NCBI GenBank assembly: GCA_023512835.1
Contig: CM042090.1
Coordinates: 17,289,117-17,353,116 of the forward strand
Source: Taxillus chinensis
Taxonomy: Eukaryota > Streptophyta > Magnoliopsida > Santalales > Loranthaceae
DNA length: 64,000 nucleotides
Direction of reading: 5' to 3'
Numbering within the stretch: the first letter of the stretch is position 1; each line of letters opens with the position of its first letter. The position numbers were made by a program, and so were the translations under genes. The notes under the pieces are model-generated. The model was not told the DNA's origin. It ran no database searches and saw nothing but the letters and a program-made list of their open reading frames with translations. Below are positions 46,343 through 59,438 of this stretch, piece by piece.

Positions 46343-47083
46343 GCAGCGAACTCCGACTCCATTTGTTAATCCCACGATGATACCAAGGCAACACGATAAA
46401 GCAGTGGCGGAACCGCATGGAAATTGACACCCAGATGTCAATTTTCTTAACTTCTTATAATATTTGTATTTTTAATATTTTTTTTATTGCAATCGTCATT
46501 TTTCTGATAAAGTTGCACAAACATTTTTATTATTATTTTTTGTGTTGCCAATTTTCTAAGCCTTTTGAGCTTCTGATTTGAGTACTGTGGCTCACGAAGA
46601 AAGGCACTCCTATCTTGTTAAATCACCGAATGAAAAGGAGAAAGTGCAACTAGAGAGTTAGCAAAGAGTGAGAGGATGACGGTATGATAGAAATATTAAT
46701 GATATGTTTTGTAAGTTTTTAAATGAAGAGAAAAGAAAGGGGGCTTGTGTTAAAAATAATTTAATTTTTTCTAAATTATTTGTTTGTGAGCTTTTAACAT
46801 GAAAGAAGACAGCGGAAGATAATTGAAAAAGGGAAAAATCAATACATGGATGTAATTTTATAATAAATCTATTCAAATTTAAAATTCTTTTTTCTTTTTC
46901 AACGTATATACAAATAATTAAATAACAACAGAAAATAAAAATAGTATTTTTAAATTAATTTACACACAAAAATAAACTAAGTTTTTCATTCTTTTCTAAA
47001 TTCTTTCATCTCCAAACCAATGAATTCTACATCAATTATGCCAAATATTATTCTTTTCAAATAGAAGCGTGACAAGTGAGTTA

Positions 47084-47426
47084 GAGCATTAATAAGAAAT
47101 TTTACATAATTAATATTTTCATATAATTTATGATAAAAAAAATTACAAATTTGTAAAAATAGCATTTACATGAAGTTCTCTACAATGAGATATAGGAATA
47201 AGTGATAAACAGTGAATCCTCATACTTTTATATTTACTATTCGTCCATCATTTTTTTTATACTTACAGGTGTAAACTTGTATTTGGTTGAAGAAAAAATA
47301 AATAAATATTAAATATTATTTAAAAGAATAGATAAAGATGGAGAATGAGATATAAGATAAATAAATTATAAAAAATAAATATACTATTCATCCAACAAAA
47401 AAAAGTCAAACCTAAAGTAAATGTTC
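47084..47426. mobile_element. Decayed PIF/Harbinger-type MITE
   Basis: The left end is TTA followed by GAGCATTAATAAG. The right end is 'gtaaatgttc' then TTG, imperfectly inverted. The interior resembles the element at 22002 (shared 'ttactattc' and 'gagaatgagat' phrases). Boundaries are less certain on the right. Confidence 0.4.
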
Positions 47427-48236
47427 TTGCAACTCAATTCATTATCAACATGGTTGAATTTGACCTTAATGAATGATTGACTTCAGAAAAGATAGCACAC
47501 CAGTGCATAATTGATCTTTTGGTAAATATAAGAATATTATTAACAAATTCTATATAAAATTTTATTATTTTTATTTAAGAAAAGAATTTTAAAAGTCAAA
47601 ATCACTATTCCAATATAAATCTTATATTTAACTTTATTTATGAGTTTTATACAGTTTTTTTAATGTATTAGTAAATATTATTTATTTTATATAATTATTA
47701 AATTATATTATTTATATTATTTACGGTTGTCATAATTTTTTTATTAAATTATAAACAACAATCATTAATAAAATAATAATAATATTATTATTATTAAAAA
47801 TGATTGAGAAAATCTTATAGTATATATTTATACATAGAGATAAAAAATAGTTCATGTGAAATTAGAAAAAAATAGTTAAATAACAAATGTCCCGATACTA
47901 AGATGATACTTTGCCTCTTAAAAGTTAAAAGGAAATTATTGTTATAAATCCAACGTGTGATTTATCAACTTCGTGAGTGATACCATTGCCTGTGTGGTAA
48001 TGGTTCATGGACCGTTCATAAAGTGCTCTTCACGAGACTGTTAGTGTAGCTTTCACGCAGCTCTCTCACATCAACACACCACGCTCCCTCGACCACACAC
48101 ACACACACACACTCACGCTTTCTTCATTGAAAGCCTCTACGAAACAAATCGACGCCGCATCGGAGATAAGCCATATATATCTCCCGAACCCACAGAATCT
48201 CGTCCTTCCTTTTCCGACAAAAGCCGTCCAACCCCA

Positions 48237-48250
48237 CCCCCCCCCCCCCC
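48237..48250. repeat. C14 homopolymer
   Basis: Run of 14 C followed by A7, about 80 bp before the ATG of the GPI-protein gene. Confidence 0.85.
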
Positions 48251-48331
48251 AAAAAAAGGACAAAGAAATTGAAGCCGTTACGTCATCACTTTCTTTTTAA
48301 TTCCACACACATACCAAAAAATAAAAAAAAA

Positions 48332-49417
48332 ATGGAGTTCTCAATCTCGTCGTCTTCGATTCTGGCCACATTCTTAGCGTCTCTGCTGTATTCGTCGACC
48401 GCTGAGTTTATGGACGAATCGGGGATCAACGTGGTCCCGGCGTTCCCGGTCCAGACAGCTGCCGAAACGTGCCGGCTCGACCTATCTGACGAGCTGTTCG
48501 GCGGCGTGAGGCAGGCGTGCCGGAGGACCAAGACCCTCGACCGGAGCCGCTGCTGCCCCGTTCTCGCGGCGTGGCTCTTCGCCGCCTACGCCCGGTGGGC
48601 GCTGCAGTTGGCGCCGGCGCCGGAGCCGGACTCGGCCGGGGAGGAGGAGAGGCCGATGATGCCGGACGACTCGCAGAAGTGCGTGGGCTCGCTGCAGAGC
48701 TCGCTGCGGAGCCGGGGAATCGACCTCGCCTGGCCCAACGCCACGTGCGACCCCATCATGTGCTTCTGCGGCATAAGGCTCCACAAGATCGGGTCGCTCA
48801 GCTGTCCGGCGGCGTTCAATGTCACTTTGAAGAACCAAACGATGGCGGCGCCAACGGCCGCCGTGAGGAGTTTGGAGAACAGCTGCCGGAATCCGTCTTA
48901 TGCCGGTTGCACCAAATGCCTCGGAGCCCTGGACAAGGTCGGTTGATGAGTTTTGTTTTTGTTTTTTGTTTTGCTTCCAGCTGGTACTACGTACGTACTA
49001 CATTTGTTTATGTTTTTAGTAGTTTGCCCCGAGATCACCGTTCCAATTAAAAGCATATTCCACGTTCACTCGATATCCCCCAATTCTCAAATACGTTAAT
49101 TGCAGTTGAAGGCAAGGGACGGGCACGGCGACGGGGGCGGGCAGATGGCCAACAAGGACTGCCAGGTCATGGGGCTGACGTGGCTGCTGGCCCGCAACAA
49201 GACGGCGTACATTCCTACAGTTTCTGCTGCGTTGCGCGCCGTCATGTACGGTGCGCACCCTCGGCTGCGTTCCGGGTGCAGGTGCAGCCCGGACCAGGAG
49301 AACATGCCCCTCGCCGTCGACTCCTTGGCGTTCGAAAACGCCGAATCGTCGTCGGCTTCGCCGCTGCCATTTCCGTTTACTGTATTTCCGATTCTGCCCC
49401 TTGCCCTTTTTGTGTAG
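48332..49417 (+). CDS. Uncharacterised GPI-anchored protein, At4g28100-like
   Basis: Two exons, 48332-48937 and 49106-49417 (phase 0, GT-AG), give 305 residues. Residues 1-24 are a signal peptide (MEFSISSSSILATFLASLLY start). The body is cysteine-rich (CCPVLAAWLF, CDPIMCFCGIRLHKIG, CTKCLGALDK, CRCSP) with predicted N-glycosylation sites (NAT, NVT, NQT). The tail is Ser/Ala residues followed by a hydrophobic stretch (LPFPFTVFPILPLALFV), the layout of a GPI-attachment signal. Length and order match the plant At4g28100 family of plasma-membrane or cell-wall surface proteins, whose function is unknown to me. The start is chosen because it opens the signal peptide directly after an A-rich leader. 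Coding GC is much higher than its surroundings. Convergent with the ENT gene. Confidence 0.9.
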
Positions 49418-50163
49418 CCTCTGTTTGTTTGTTTGTTTGTTTTGTTATAGGTTTTGTAATCCACTGCCCCCGCGCGTCTTCATCTATTTCATCTGGTACG
49501 CTGTCTGTCGCCTAACCGGGTGGCTCTAGTTTTTAGGGAACGCCAAGGGCCAAGGCCAGGTCGGTAGCAGTCATTCAGTCAACAGAAGGTCATAATCACA
49601 CGACACGAGCCATATGTTATATTACTTATTACTCCGAAGAACTCACATGCATGTTACATGTACAAGGTTGATTAAAATGGTAAATGCGTCGCAATGAACA
49701 AATAACTCCGGGTAGGCGAGTGGTTGGATTCTCTAATTTTGGTTCAAAAATAAAATTTCATTTATTCCATTGCGTATATATATGAAAAATACAATTTTAC
49801 TATAAAAAATTTATTCTATTTATTAATAAAGACTGATTTCTATCATATAATAATAATAATTATTATAATTATTATTAGTACATTTTTTAAAATTTATAAT
49901 TTCAATAACAATATATATTTTAAAATATCTAAAAAATAATAGAAATTTCAACAATGTATCTCCTAAACAATGTAATTTCAACAACTGATTAAAAATAATT
50001 TGTCCCGAGCCCCCTGAATAACTCCTAAACAATGTATCCAATTTGAGAATTGAACTATGATAATCACGATAACTATGCAACATAACATATGACCCATCAC
50101 TTAACCGACTTTAAGAGAATCAGTAGTCGGTCCATTTCCGTAATGAGCTCACAAGGTCCTTGG
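49418..50163. other. Convergent intergenic region
   Basis: 3' flanks of the GPI-protein and ENT genes. A box-A-like TAGGCGAGTGG with nearby 'ggttcaaaa' at about 49713-49746 hints at a short tRNA-derived repeat, but no boundaries were seen. AT-rich otherwise. Confidence 0.4.
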
Positions 50164-53100
50164 TCACCAGTGTTTGCCTATCAGCCATAACCAGTCTAGG
50201 GTCACCCCCGCAAATATGCCTCCTATGAGAAACACCACAAGCAAATTTCCCAAGGCGTTTTGCTCCGGGCCCTGCAAGATTTTCAAGTCCCATCAGGTTC
50301 CACCACAAGCTCAAAACACTGTCTCAATCATTATGAAATCCTAAAATAAATAAAGTTTTGTTGTTTTTAATTTACTATATTAAAAGACAGCTATTATATT
50401 TTAAAAACGAAAATAAAAAATATTATATTTTTAAATCGAAAACAAAAAACATTACATTTTAAAATCGAAAACATAATACACCCAATCAAATATTCATATG
50501 TTACACCCCAACCAAATATATCATACGTTTCGTTTAAATCATGAAAAGAAAAAAAAAGAGTTTTTTTAGAGAAAACTAACCGTATGAACTTTGTGTCTAT
50601 AAACTTATTAGCCATATATAAGGGTCAAACAAAATGAAGGGTCTCTATATAACTTATGTGAATCAGTGCCTATACGCATTTTAACCACACAATATTCCCT
50701 TTCAGTGTCATTTTCAACATCCAACACACATATTGTGGAAGAATTAATGGGCAATCCTGAAATTGTAGTTCCATCAACAAACCTTATAACCTTTGGGAGC
50801 AGAAGTGAGCACGCAGACAGTGAGGTAACCATTACTCAACCCCAAGAAGGATGTGAGCAGTATCATCCAGCCCTGGTCGCCATATTTGGCCGTGAAATAG
50901 AATGCCGGGACAAGTATGAACCGGGACAGAACTGCTATCGTGATCCCTCTTCGAGACTCCAGCTTTATGAATTTCCAAAGTGGAACATATCGGCCAATAA
51001 GATCCCATACATTATACATCGCTATCAGGACCAGAGGATACCTGAAAAATATCACCAGAACATCATTTAAGAACTAAATATTAACTGCATAAGGAGAATG
51101 AATGGCTATCCCCATTATGATATCCCACCCATAAGGGGAAAGAGTTGTAGGGCCAGGAATCCTAAATAAAATGACTGTATGATTGAGCAGCTTTTGTTTT
51201 CAATTTTTCAAAATATTTTTTAAAATTGAAACCCGAGCCATAACGGCTGTATGTTGTAATAAATTGGACGTCTCACCATGAGCCTAAGTGGTGTGATCCA
51301 GTATCCTCAGACAAGAAACCAGGAAATATCGACAGTGTCAGCGTATAAATCAAAAACAGATCAACTGCAAAATCTATGTTCTGTAACAGTAGAGCTTTGT
51401 TGCTCAAGCGATCCACCTGTTTTTGATCTTCATCCTGCAGAAAATTTAAATATAACTGAAATTTTAATTATATATCACGGGAACATAAAAAAGCTCACAC
51501 CATCACCATTACATTTGAATTTAATGAAACAGACATACCTCTTGTCCAGTCCTTGATTGGATCCCACCGGCTGCAAGGTCAGCCGACACAGTTTTGGACC
51601 CCTCTGAGGCAGCCTTTGCACGGTAGTACTTCACAATCGGTATCTTTGAAAACACAAAAGCATAAAGGAAAACGCAAACCAGCTCGAAGAACGCAGAGAT
51701 AGCAAAGAACAAGACTGCAGACGAAATAGAAGCCAAAATAGTAAATAGCATTAAGATAAGAGACATGAGTATGAATTTGCAGTTAATTGAGAATAGTTCA
51801 ATAAAAAAAGTGTTATCTGTAGGAAAAAGTATCAAACATACTAGCTCCCTTGCGTAAACCATCCTTGTAATTCTCAAACGCTGCCTTTGTAACTAACCGC
51901 AGAGCAGAAGTTAGTGCCCCTGACGCAGCCAAACCAGCAAGGAAAGACTAAAGCATTCAAAAACCGTAAAGAGATTCACAAATATTATACAAACAAGAAA
52001 GAGATGAAAGTTCTGAAATGAGGAGGATGTCAACAATAAAAACCAACTTGAATGAATGCGGGTTCCATAAATGAGAGATCCCCAATCATTCCACCCTGAA
52101 CATGAGCATCTGCAACTCCAAATGCCGCACTGATAGCACATATTCCAATGAAGGTTCCAATTCCTCCTCTCCCTGATGTAGCCAAATCTAACTACAATAC
52201 AATAATTAAAAATAAGAAGAGTGTAAATGATCATGGTTCAAAATTGAAACACACCTGCTCACTTTAAAAATTCTGACAGTCAAGTCTAAGGAGGGATGTA
52301 TAAATACAGGACTCACAATGAGAACCAGAAGAGAACTCAAGAAGAAGAGGGTGTATCCAGCCAGGTTTCGTTGTCTAGTATTAAGTTTTGCCTCGTTGTA
52401 TGACAGTATAGCAAGTGTTGCAAGCGCAAAAGGCTGATATACGAGTGTGAGTACCCTTGAGGGGTGGTATTGCTGCAAAAATACAAAAAATTGTTTACCG
52501 AGTTAAGAGCAATAGAATGTTGAATCATTCCCTTTCGCACAGATACAATCAACTTGATTCACAAATTCAGGATTCATAGATTATCCAAGAAAATAATGAA
52601 TTGGTCCAAGTCATAAAAGTAAATGCTGCAGGGAAAGTATTTCAGCCATAGAACAATTTATTTCACTAATATGAAGGGTAATTGATTCTTTTCGGCAGAA
52701 ATCTTCGGGATTACAACAACAGTTAAGTTGATCAGCCCCCTGAGTTTCTAACAGTCCATAGCTAATGGGCAAAAATAAATAAATAAACTGCAGGTCCTGC
52801 TATGCTCTCAATGATTCCTTCAAAACTGTAAAACTCAAGGCAGTGGACTTCTGTGTAGCACATTGCTGACAACATTATAATAACGAGACTATTAATTAAC
52901 CTAATGTTCAAAAATTGAAAAAGTATGCCCATGATTCAGTAAAGGACAACGAGCATGGAGTTATCAAAAATGAAATAACATGAGGCAAGCAAAGATCTCA
53001 AATATTGGGAAGCAATGCTTACTGGAAACAAGGAGACATAATAATCCTCAATTGTTAGCATACTATTCCATGAGAAAAGACACCCATTTCCAAGAAGCCA

Positions 53101-53311
53101 ACAAACAAACATTGCACCATACTTTCCCTGCAAATGACAGGTGCAGCAACTATATATATCAGTAAATAGTCCTCTATTCCCAAAAAGTGGACAGAATTCA
53201 TCTTCATCCAATATATTTCCACTGTTCCACCTGGATATAACTCCATATTTCAGAAGCTCAATCACAAACCTCAACTCTGGCAGGACGATAATTTTCATCT
53301 GGGAAATTCAT
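50164..53311 (-). CDS. Equilibrative nucleoside transporter, ENT3-like
   Basis: SLC29-family membrane transporter that moves nucleosides across the plasma membrane; plant members are often proton-coupled. Exons (minus): 53311-53270, 53127-53023, 52472-52317, 52191-52048, 51947-51842, 51714-51539, 51434-51277, 51041-50783, 50271-50164. All are GT-AG, phases join, and the total is 417 residues (Arabidopsis ENT3 about 418). Family blocks: LGNGCLFSWNSMLTIEDYY in helix 1, LTLVYQPFALATLAILSY, the PIVKYYRAKAASEG loop, LTLSIFPGFLSEDTG, and a C-terminal GPEQNALGNLLVVFLIGG. About 11 membrane spans are expected from hydrophobic stretches. The loop signature KYYRAKAASEGSKTVSADLA favours the ENT2-7 subgroup over ENT1. 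The first coding exon is only 14 codons, and an upstream leader intron is possible. Confidence 0.94.
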
Positions 53312-54425
53312 GGCCACCACCTCTCAAACAGTTCCTACATAGAATTTGGCCCTGAGAGATAGAAAACTGGAACTCATTGCCTACAACAACCTCGTAGAAG
53401 ACTTCATACGTGAAAACCCACAGTGAAGGAATGCATAAAAAATTCACAATTTATTAGACAATTTGTAGCATGTAAGATGTTAAAGGGCGTCAAAAATCAA
53501 CCCAAAAGCCACTTTCTCTTGTGTGAAAGCAATAATACGATGAACTTCAGAGGCTGCTTCAACTGCAACAAATTCTAAACTCTAACCGCTACGACAAGTC
53601 TGGATATTAAAACTCACTCTGAGAGAATCAAACCTAAAATTTTCATTCATAAAACATCAATAAAAACAAAACCAACAAAAAGGCACCCCAGACAGAAGAA
53701 ATCAAACCCAGCAAATTAAGGGTAGTGCAACAAAATATTCACCGAAAACTAAAGCAATTGCCGCATCCAAAAAACACCATATTTTAAATATCAAGAAACG
53801 ACCCTTCCACCCTAATAGACAATCAAAACATACTATAATACCCAGAATTAAAAAGACAAACTTCACAAAAAACAAAAAAAAAACGATGAACTTGCTGAAG
53901 GCACGCGAATGTGAAGACCGTTTGGTCCCAGCAATTAATTGAATGTGAAAAAAAAAAAAAAACCTTAGCTGGATATGAACAAAAGCCGAAAGTATGAAAA
54001 GATTTAAAAAAGAAATGCTACTTATTATTGGGACGAAGATTGGAGGGCTTAGAAGTCAACTCGTTTTTTTATAATCCGCGGAAACGTACGGGGTTTCATG
54101 TTTCTGTTCTGTTCACATTCACCCGCATGAGATGAGACTGAGAGCGTAAAAAGCGGAAGATCGATTTACGGGGGCGGGAGGGTGCGGTCGGTAAAATAAT
54201 TCCACTTGGACGTCACGTGACCCTTAAAATGTATACATCTTTGACTTTAATATAACTTCTAAAAAGAATAATTGTTGAAATTCTTTTAAAAAAACACTCT
54301 TTTTTTGGGAAGAAAATAATAATAAAATAATACAACAACAACAACGTACATGGTGATTTCATGAATATAAAAGCATATGAGTGAAAATTTGAAAATAACG
54401 AGGGGTTATTACTTATTAGTGGTAA
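53312..54425. other. ENT upstream region
   Basis: Probable leader and promoter of the ENT gene, perhaps with a 5' UTR intron; the GC-richer block at about 54060-54200 would suit a promoter and first exon. No other gene. Confidence 0.4.
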
Positions 54426-54821
54426 GAGCATTCACTATAGACTCTCTATATGTATTTTTTTTTAGTTTAAAGAGCTAATTTGTCAAAAATACCTTAAAAT
54501 TACAATTTTCAAACTCTATATTCTAACAAAAAATTTAACAAAATAAATAGTAACTCTTTAAATTTAACCAAATACTATTCACTCTCTATTTATTAAAATA
54601 TTATATTTTCTCTCACCATATTTACTTTTTTATTTCTTTTTTCTCTTTCCATGTTTACTTTTTTATTTAAAAGAATAAATAAATATTTAAAAAGTAATAT
54701 TTTAATGTACAAAATGGTTAAAATAGAGAGACTAAAAAGTGTACTTGGGTTGTTAAAATAGAAAAGATATATTTTTGATTATTTTAAAGAGCCAAATTTG
54801 AAGAGGCTATAGTGTATGCTC
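54426..54821. mobile_element. PIF/Harbinger-type MITE, 396 bp
   Basis: Terminal inverted repeats GAGCATTCACTATAG / CTATAGTGTATGCTC (14 of 15) are flanked by TAA on both sides. Same family layout as the element at 22002, with a longer TIR. Confidence 0.75.
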
Positions 54822-57437
54822 TAAGGCTATATATGTGATGATATGTTGCTTACGATTACACGTGTCTTAAATATTTATATTATTATACTTGTTTTGTTTA
54901 TTATATTGAGAAAATTTTATTTTCTTGCGTACATACTTATATGACTTGCTAGTATATGTTACAAATATTTTATTTAAAAATTATATATACTTTAGTACAT
55001 ATAATTATATATTTTAAAATCAAATAGATTATTATCTTTTTGTAATTATCATTAGCAAAACTTCAAAATTTATATTATTAATGTATCTTTTCTTTTAATA
55101 TGAAATCCTTTAAAAAAGTATTATCATCTATCAAAACTTTTCGTAATTATCTACAAAAATAAATAAAAATTGACATGGAGCCAACCAATCAACAATAAAA
55201 AGATATGAAGTCATTCAAAATCCAAATAAAAAGCAAACACATGCATATAAGTCAAAACGTCGCCGAACAATTATATATAAAAAAAAAAACTAAAAAACTA
55301 AAAAACCTCTCATATATACTCTTTTTTCCTTCTATTTTGTAATCAAACATGGTTTTCTTAAAGAGTTTGACACTTGCATCTACAAATAAATTAGAAAATA
55401 AGCACACCAAAACTAAACCCCACACGTATATCGAGAATGAGAAAGACAATTAACTAATGAATTTATTCAAACAAAAGACATAAAATATTATTCACATACA
55501 GAGTCAATTGGCGCCATAATTTAATTAAAAAAATCAAACCGCAATATTTGTATGTAAAGTTTATTGCAACAGAATATAATTGGAAAAAATTATATTTATC
55601 CTGTAGATTTGAGACTTGATAGTTCATATATAAATGCTCGTTAAAAACAAAACAAAATATATATAATATATAAATATATATTTATGGTGTAGACTAATTA
55701 AATGCTCGTTATTATGTTGAGAGTAGAATTTGAGCTCATTATGAATAAGTTGAATTTATAAATCAATATTATTATCATGTGGATTTTTTTTTGTTTTGTA
55801 ATAATTCTTAATTATAAGAATTAAATCATTGATTTAGTAAGCAAGGAGTTTCTTATTCTCGATTCAGCTTCTTGATTGTTAAATTACATGCAAGTCTGTT
55901 AGAATTAATGATATTTGTAAGTTGGTAAATGACTTTTATCAGTGAGACTTGAGAAACAATAATATTGAAAATCGAATTTCATCATTATGAGTAACATAGT
56001 TCAAGATTCAAATTTTCAAGAAATGTTAAATATGTTATAATTATGCCAAAATAGTTAATCATAAAAGAAAAATCAATTATTTTACCTACTTGTTTTTAAA
56101 GTTGTCATATTTCTACTTACTCTTATTGATTGTATTACAACTACAGAATGAACATTTTATCAAAATTAGGCTTCATAACATGAGTTTCTAATATATTTTC
56201 TGATTTACAAAAAAAAATATTGCGACAGCTAGTACATATTCATTCATAGATGCCATGCAACTATGACGGTGTATTTATAAATAGGTATTTGAGTTGAAAT
56301 TTAAAATGTATTGTAAAATGATATATATATTATTTAGATGAGGATAACACATATTTACCCCCAATAGCGACACTGATACATGACTTATAGTTATTTGGTC
56401 TAATAAAGTCAAAATAATCAATAGTTTTTGAAAAATTAATTAAGTTTGGTATTTTCAAAAATGAAAAATATTTTTAAAAGAGCGAAAGTTAAATCAAGTA
56501 TGGGAAGGCACGTCCTAACCTAATTTACACCAACCCTGGAGTTGGCTCTGAATAGTCATAAATCAAAACCTTCATGGGTGATTGCAGATGGGGTTTAACT
56601 ATATATAGTTGTAGGTTGTGATTTATCAATTCAAAGTCAAAACATAGTAGCATCCATGAACGAAAACTATATTATGAACATCAAATGTTTACAAGGATAG
56701 ATTTATAAAGTTTCGTTAGGGGAGGCCTAAAAGCAAACTATGTAACTCATATCTATAAATTACAATTAATACTATGGGTAAAATTTTAAACCAACAAACA
56801 ATTTAAACCGAATCATCAAAATCGTCAATTTATTCAACCGCAAAAACCAAATAAAATTATTTTAATTTGATTTGAAACTGAATAATATATCAGTTTGATT
56901 TTATTTGAAATTTCAAAATCACAGTTTAAATCGAATCAAACGGAATAATATAATCATTTATTGATTTTTTAATTTTATTTTATGTTTTAAAATTTATTTA
57001 TTTAAGATTACAAATCACACATGAATTACATAATTCTAAAAAATTAGCTAACTTTATGAGTTTTTAAAATGTGCTTGAAGCTTGCTCATATATATATTTA
57101 AAACCCCGTATATATATAATTAAAATTAAATGGTTCATATTAAAGTTTCCGTGATCACGAAACTGCCTCAACTTGATAACAAATCATATCTCTATATATA
57201 TAAAATCTTGTACATGATTCATTTGTTTATAAACATTTAACGAAACAAACTTTTGAGTGGCCGAAATCTCATAATTTGATTATATTATAGAAATATTACA
57301 TAACCACATAACTAGTGCAGGATTCCATCAAAACTGACGGATAAATTTACATACTATAATAAGTAGCTTGGAATATACTGACAAAAACACACAAATGCAA
57401 AATGATCAAATTGCCTATTGAGTGCAATTGTGTGAAG
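54822..57437. other. AT-rich intergenic
   Basis: No gene recognised. A stretch at about 56810-57000 repeats 'aaaccgaat / caaaatcg / ttgattt' phrases like low-complexity repeats common in plants. Confidence 0.5.
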
Positions 57438-58571
57438 CTAATAGCTTCCTGGTAAATCTGGCGTCCACAGTTGGTTGAACAAATCAATGCCAACATCATC
57501 GTAGTAACTAGAAGAAGCATACGGAGATGGAAGTCCTGCAGTTTCCAAATTGGGTGACGAAATGTCCATATTTAGCATGGAAAAAATGTTGTCTGTCAAA
57601 AATGGTTGGCTCCAAAAATCTCCTGTAGCAATGAGGTGTTGATTATTGATATTGATCACTTCTGAGGAACCGGCACTGTCTTCTGTGCCCGAGTCCATGG
57701 AACTTGTCCAAAGCCCATGATCTGATGACTCAATTGAGCATGGTCCGGAGGATTGTTGGTTGGAAGATGTGTTAGTCGACTTAAGTTGCTCTTCTGTCTT
57801 TGAAGAACTTGAGTTTGCTTCAACGCGTTTTTTCAAATGACTATGCCAGTAGTTTTTAATTTCGTTATCCGTTCTCCCGGGTAACTGTGAAGCAATTGTA
57901 GACCATCTGTCAAAAAGAGAAACTCATGGATGATGTTTTGTGTGCTTATTAACACGTACATGCATGTACTTCAATCAATTTATATATGGAAGGGAAAAAA
58001 AAGTTTAATTGTGCAATGATTTAGCGTGTAATGTACAAGTTTTTCACTTCATAAAGCGTCCATGTTGCTTCAATGTGCAGTATTTTTGATTGAATGAACA
58101 CAAAACAAATGAGTTATGTACAAGATTTTGCTGCATAAACACGTATAATATTAGAATTAAAATACATATATATATTTGCATGCGCACTTAATAAGAATTT
58201 GGGGAAGCGAACACTGTATGAAAATGTGAAAATTTATCCAAATTAAGCGAAATGTTTTTTGTTTGCAGGCGAGCGAGGAATAGGAATTGAAACTTGAAAT
58301 TCTGGAAACAAGGCTGGGAGCAACTAAATCAAAATGAAGTACCAACGTGCTAAGTTGACAAGAGCTCGGCTGGCGAGTACGTACTTGTTACCAAGCTGTT
58401 CGTGCAATTTGATGATCAAATCTTCCTCGTTTTCGCTGTAGTTTCCACGTTTCACGTCGGGCTTTAGATAATTCAGCCATCGCAGTCTACAACTCTTCCC
58501 GCATCTCCTTAAACCTTATAAATAAACCCAAGATAAACCATTCCTTCAGTATCTGATTTTTGGCCAAATGG

Positions 58572-58604
<33 letters not shown>

Positions 58605-58746
58605 GATACATACCAGCAAACTTAGGGAGTTCGCGCCAGTTCCAGTGGCCATATCTCTCAACGTATGCTCTCAGCTTCTCGTCTTCTTCCATGCTCCACG
58701 CTCCTTTCTTCAGTCCGTTCTTGTCGAAGCAGGGGCTTCTCACCAT
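57438..58746 (-). CDS. R2R3-MYB transcription factor (subgroup-2-like)
   Basis: DNA-binding nuclear regulator. Exons (minus): 58746-58614 (133 bp), 58514-58385 (130 bp), 57906-57438 (469 bp), the canonical R2R3-MYB structure, coding 243 residues. The R2 repeat carries [19 protein letters not shown] with three W; R3 runs [20 protein letters not shown] to [18 protein letters not shown] with Y in place of the first aromatic. The bHLH-interaction motif [DE]Lx2[RK]x3Lx6Lx3R is not complete. The Ser-rich C-terminus ends with acidic/aromatic [11 protein letters not shown]. Similarity is to MYB13/14/15-type factors of stress and phenolic regulation; the exact orthologue is uncertain. The start is the ATG opening [11 protein letters not shown], matching the family N-terminus. 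Confidence 0.95.
58579..58604. repeat. (AT)n microsatellite in MYB intron 1
   Basis: About 13 AT units, 10 nt downstream of the donor on the minus strand. Confidence 0.85.
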
Positions 58747-59438
58747 CTCTCTCACTCTCTCGCTATCTCTCCCCCCTACCCTTCTCTTATCGATTTCTAA
58801 TAAAGGTCACAATTCTGCAGAGTAATCCACAATAATTAATCTATATGTGTGCGCATATATAGAAGTACACTACAAACTCGTTCACACTATAGCAATCAAT
58901 TATCGTACCTTTCTCCATTTGTGTATGCGTTTCCATACACGTGGCTTCTTAGATGGTTCAGGGCTGGGAAATGCAATGGAAGCCTCCTCATGACCTCGTC
59001 CAATTACAAATATTTTCCCATATTAAAAAGCAACCTTATAATTAAAGTATACTGTCGGAATGGGACTTTAAGGGACAGAGAGGGCCTGAGTGACCGCGTG
59101 TGAGTAAAGAGACAGGCGAGAGCGCGTGGAAACTTGATAGACTTTTAAGGAATCAAATAACAAATAACCGAAATAATAATAATTTGATAAAGTTATTACT
59201 CACCTGAAACAATTCCAAAATAATATAAAATTAGAATTCGTTTTATAATTTAATTTGATTGATTTATAATTATTTTTTTTATTAAATTTAATTTATTTAT
59301 GACTATCATTTTAAACCTTTTATATATATAATTTTACGTCACAATATTAAACTTCTGATATAAATCTTCTTTAATAAAAAATAATTATATAGTTTTATAT
59401 TTAAAATTAATAAATTAAAAGCAGGTTAAAAATTATTA
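58747..59438. other. MYB upstream region
   Basis: CT-rich leader ('ctctctcactctctcgc') just upstream of the ATG, then AT-rich promoter DNA. No other gene. Confidence 0.5.

Larger units (their letters stand above)
46343..48331. other. AT-rich intergenic and promoter of the GPI-protein gene
   Basis: No gene. It contains a decayed MITE (47084-47426), a (CA)n run near 48098-48112 and a C14 run at 48237-48250 in the probable leader. The last 300 bp is the C/T-rich promoter and leader of the next gene. Confidence 0.5.

Noticed and set aside
46160..46441. 93-codon frame over the 5' LTR
   Set aside because: Lies in non-coding LTR sequence and repeats with the other LTR.
48517..49050. Long frame overlapping GPI-protein exon 1
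   Set aside because: Arg/Ala-rich shadow of a GC-rich exon; no signal peptide or family.
50120..50314. Separate small gene at the 3' end of ENT
   Set aside because: In the correct frame the same DNA is the last ENT exon (GPEQNALGNLL).
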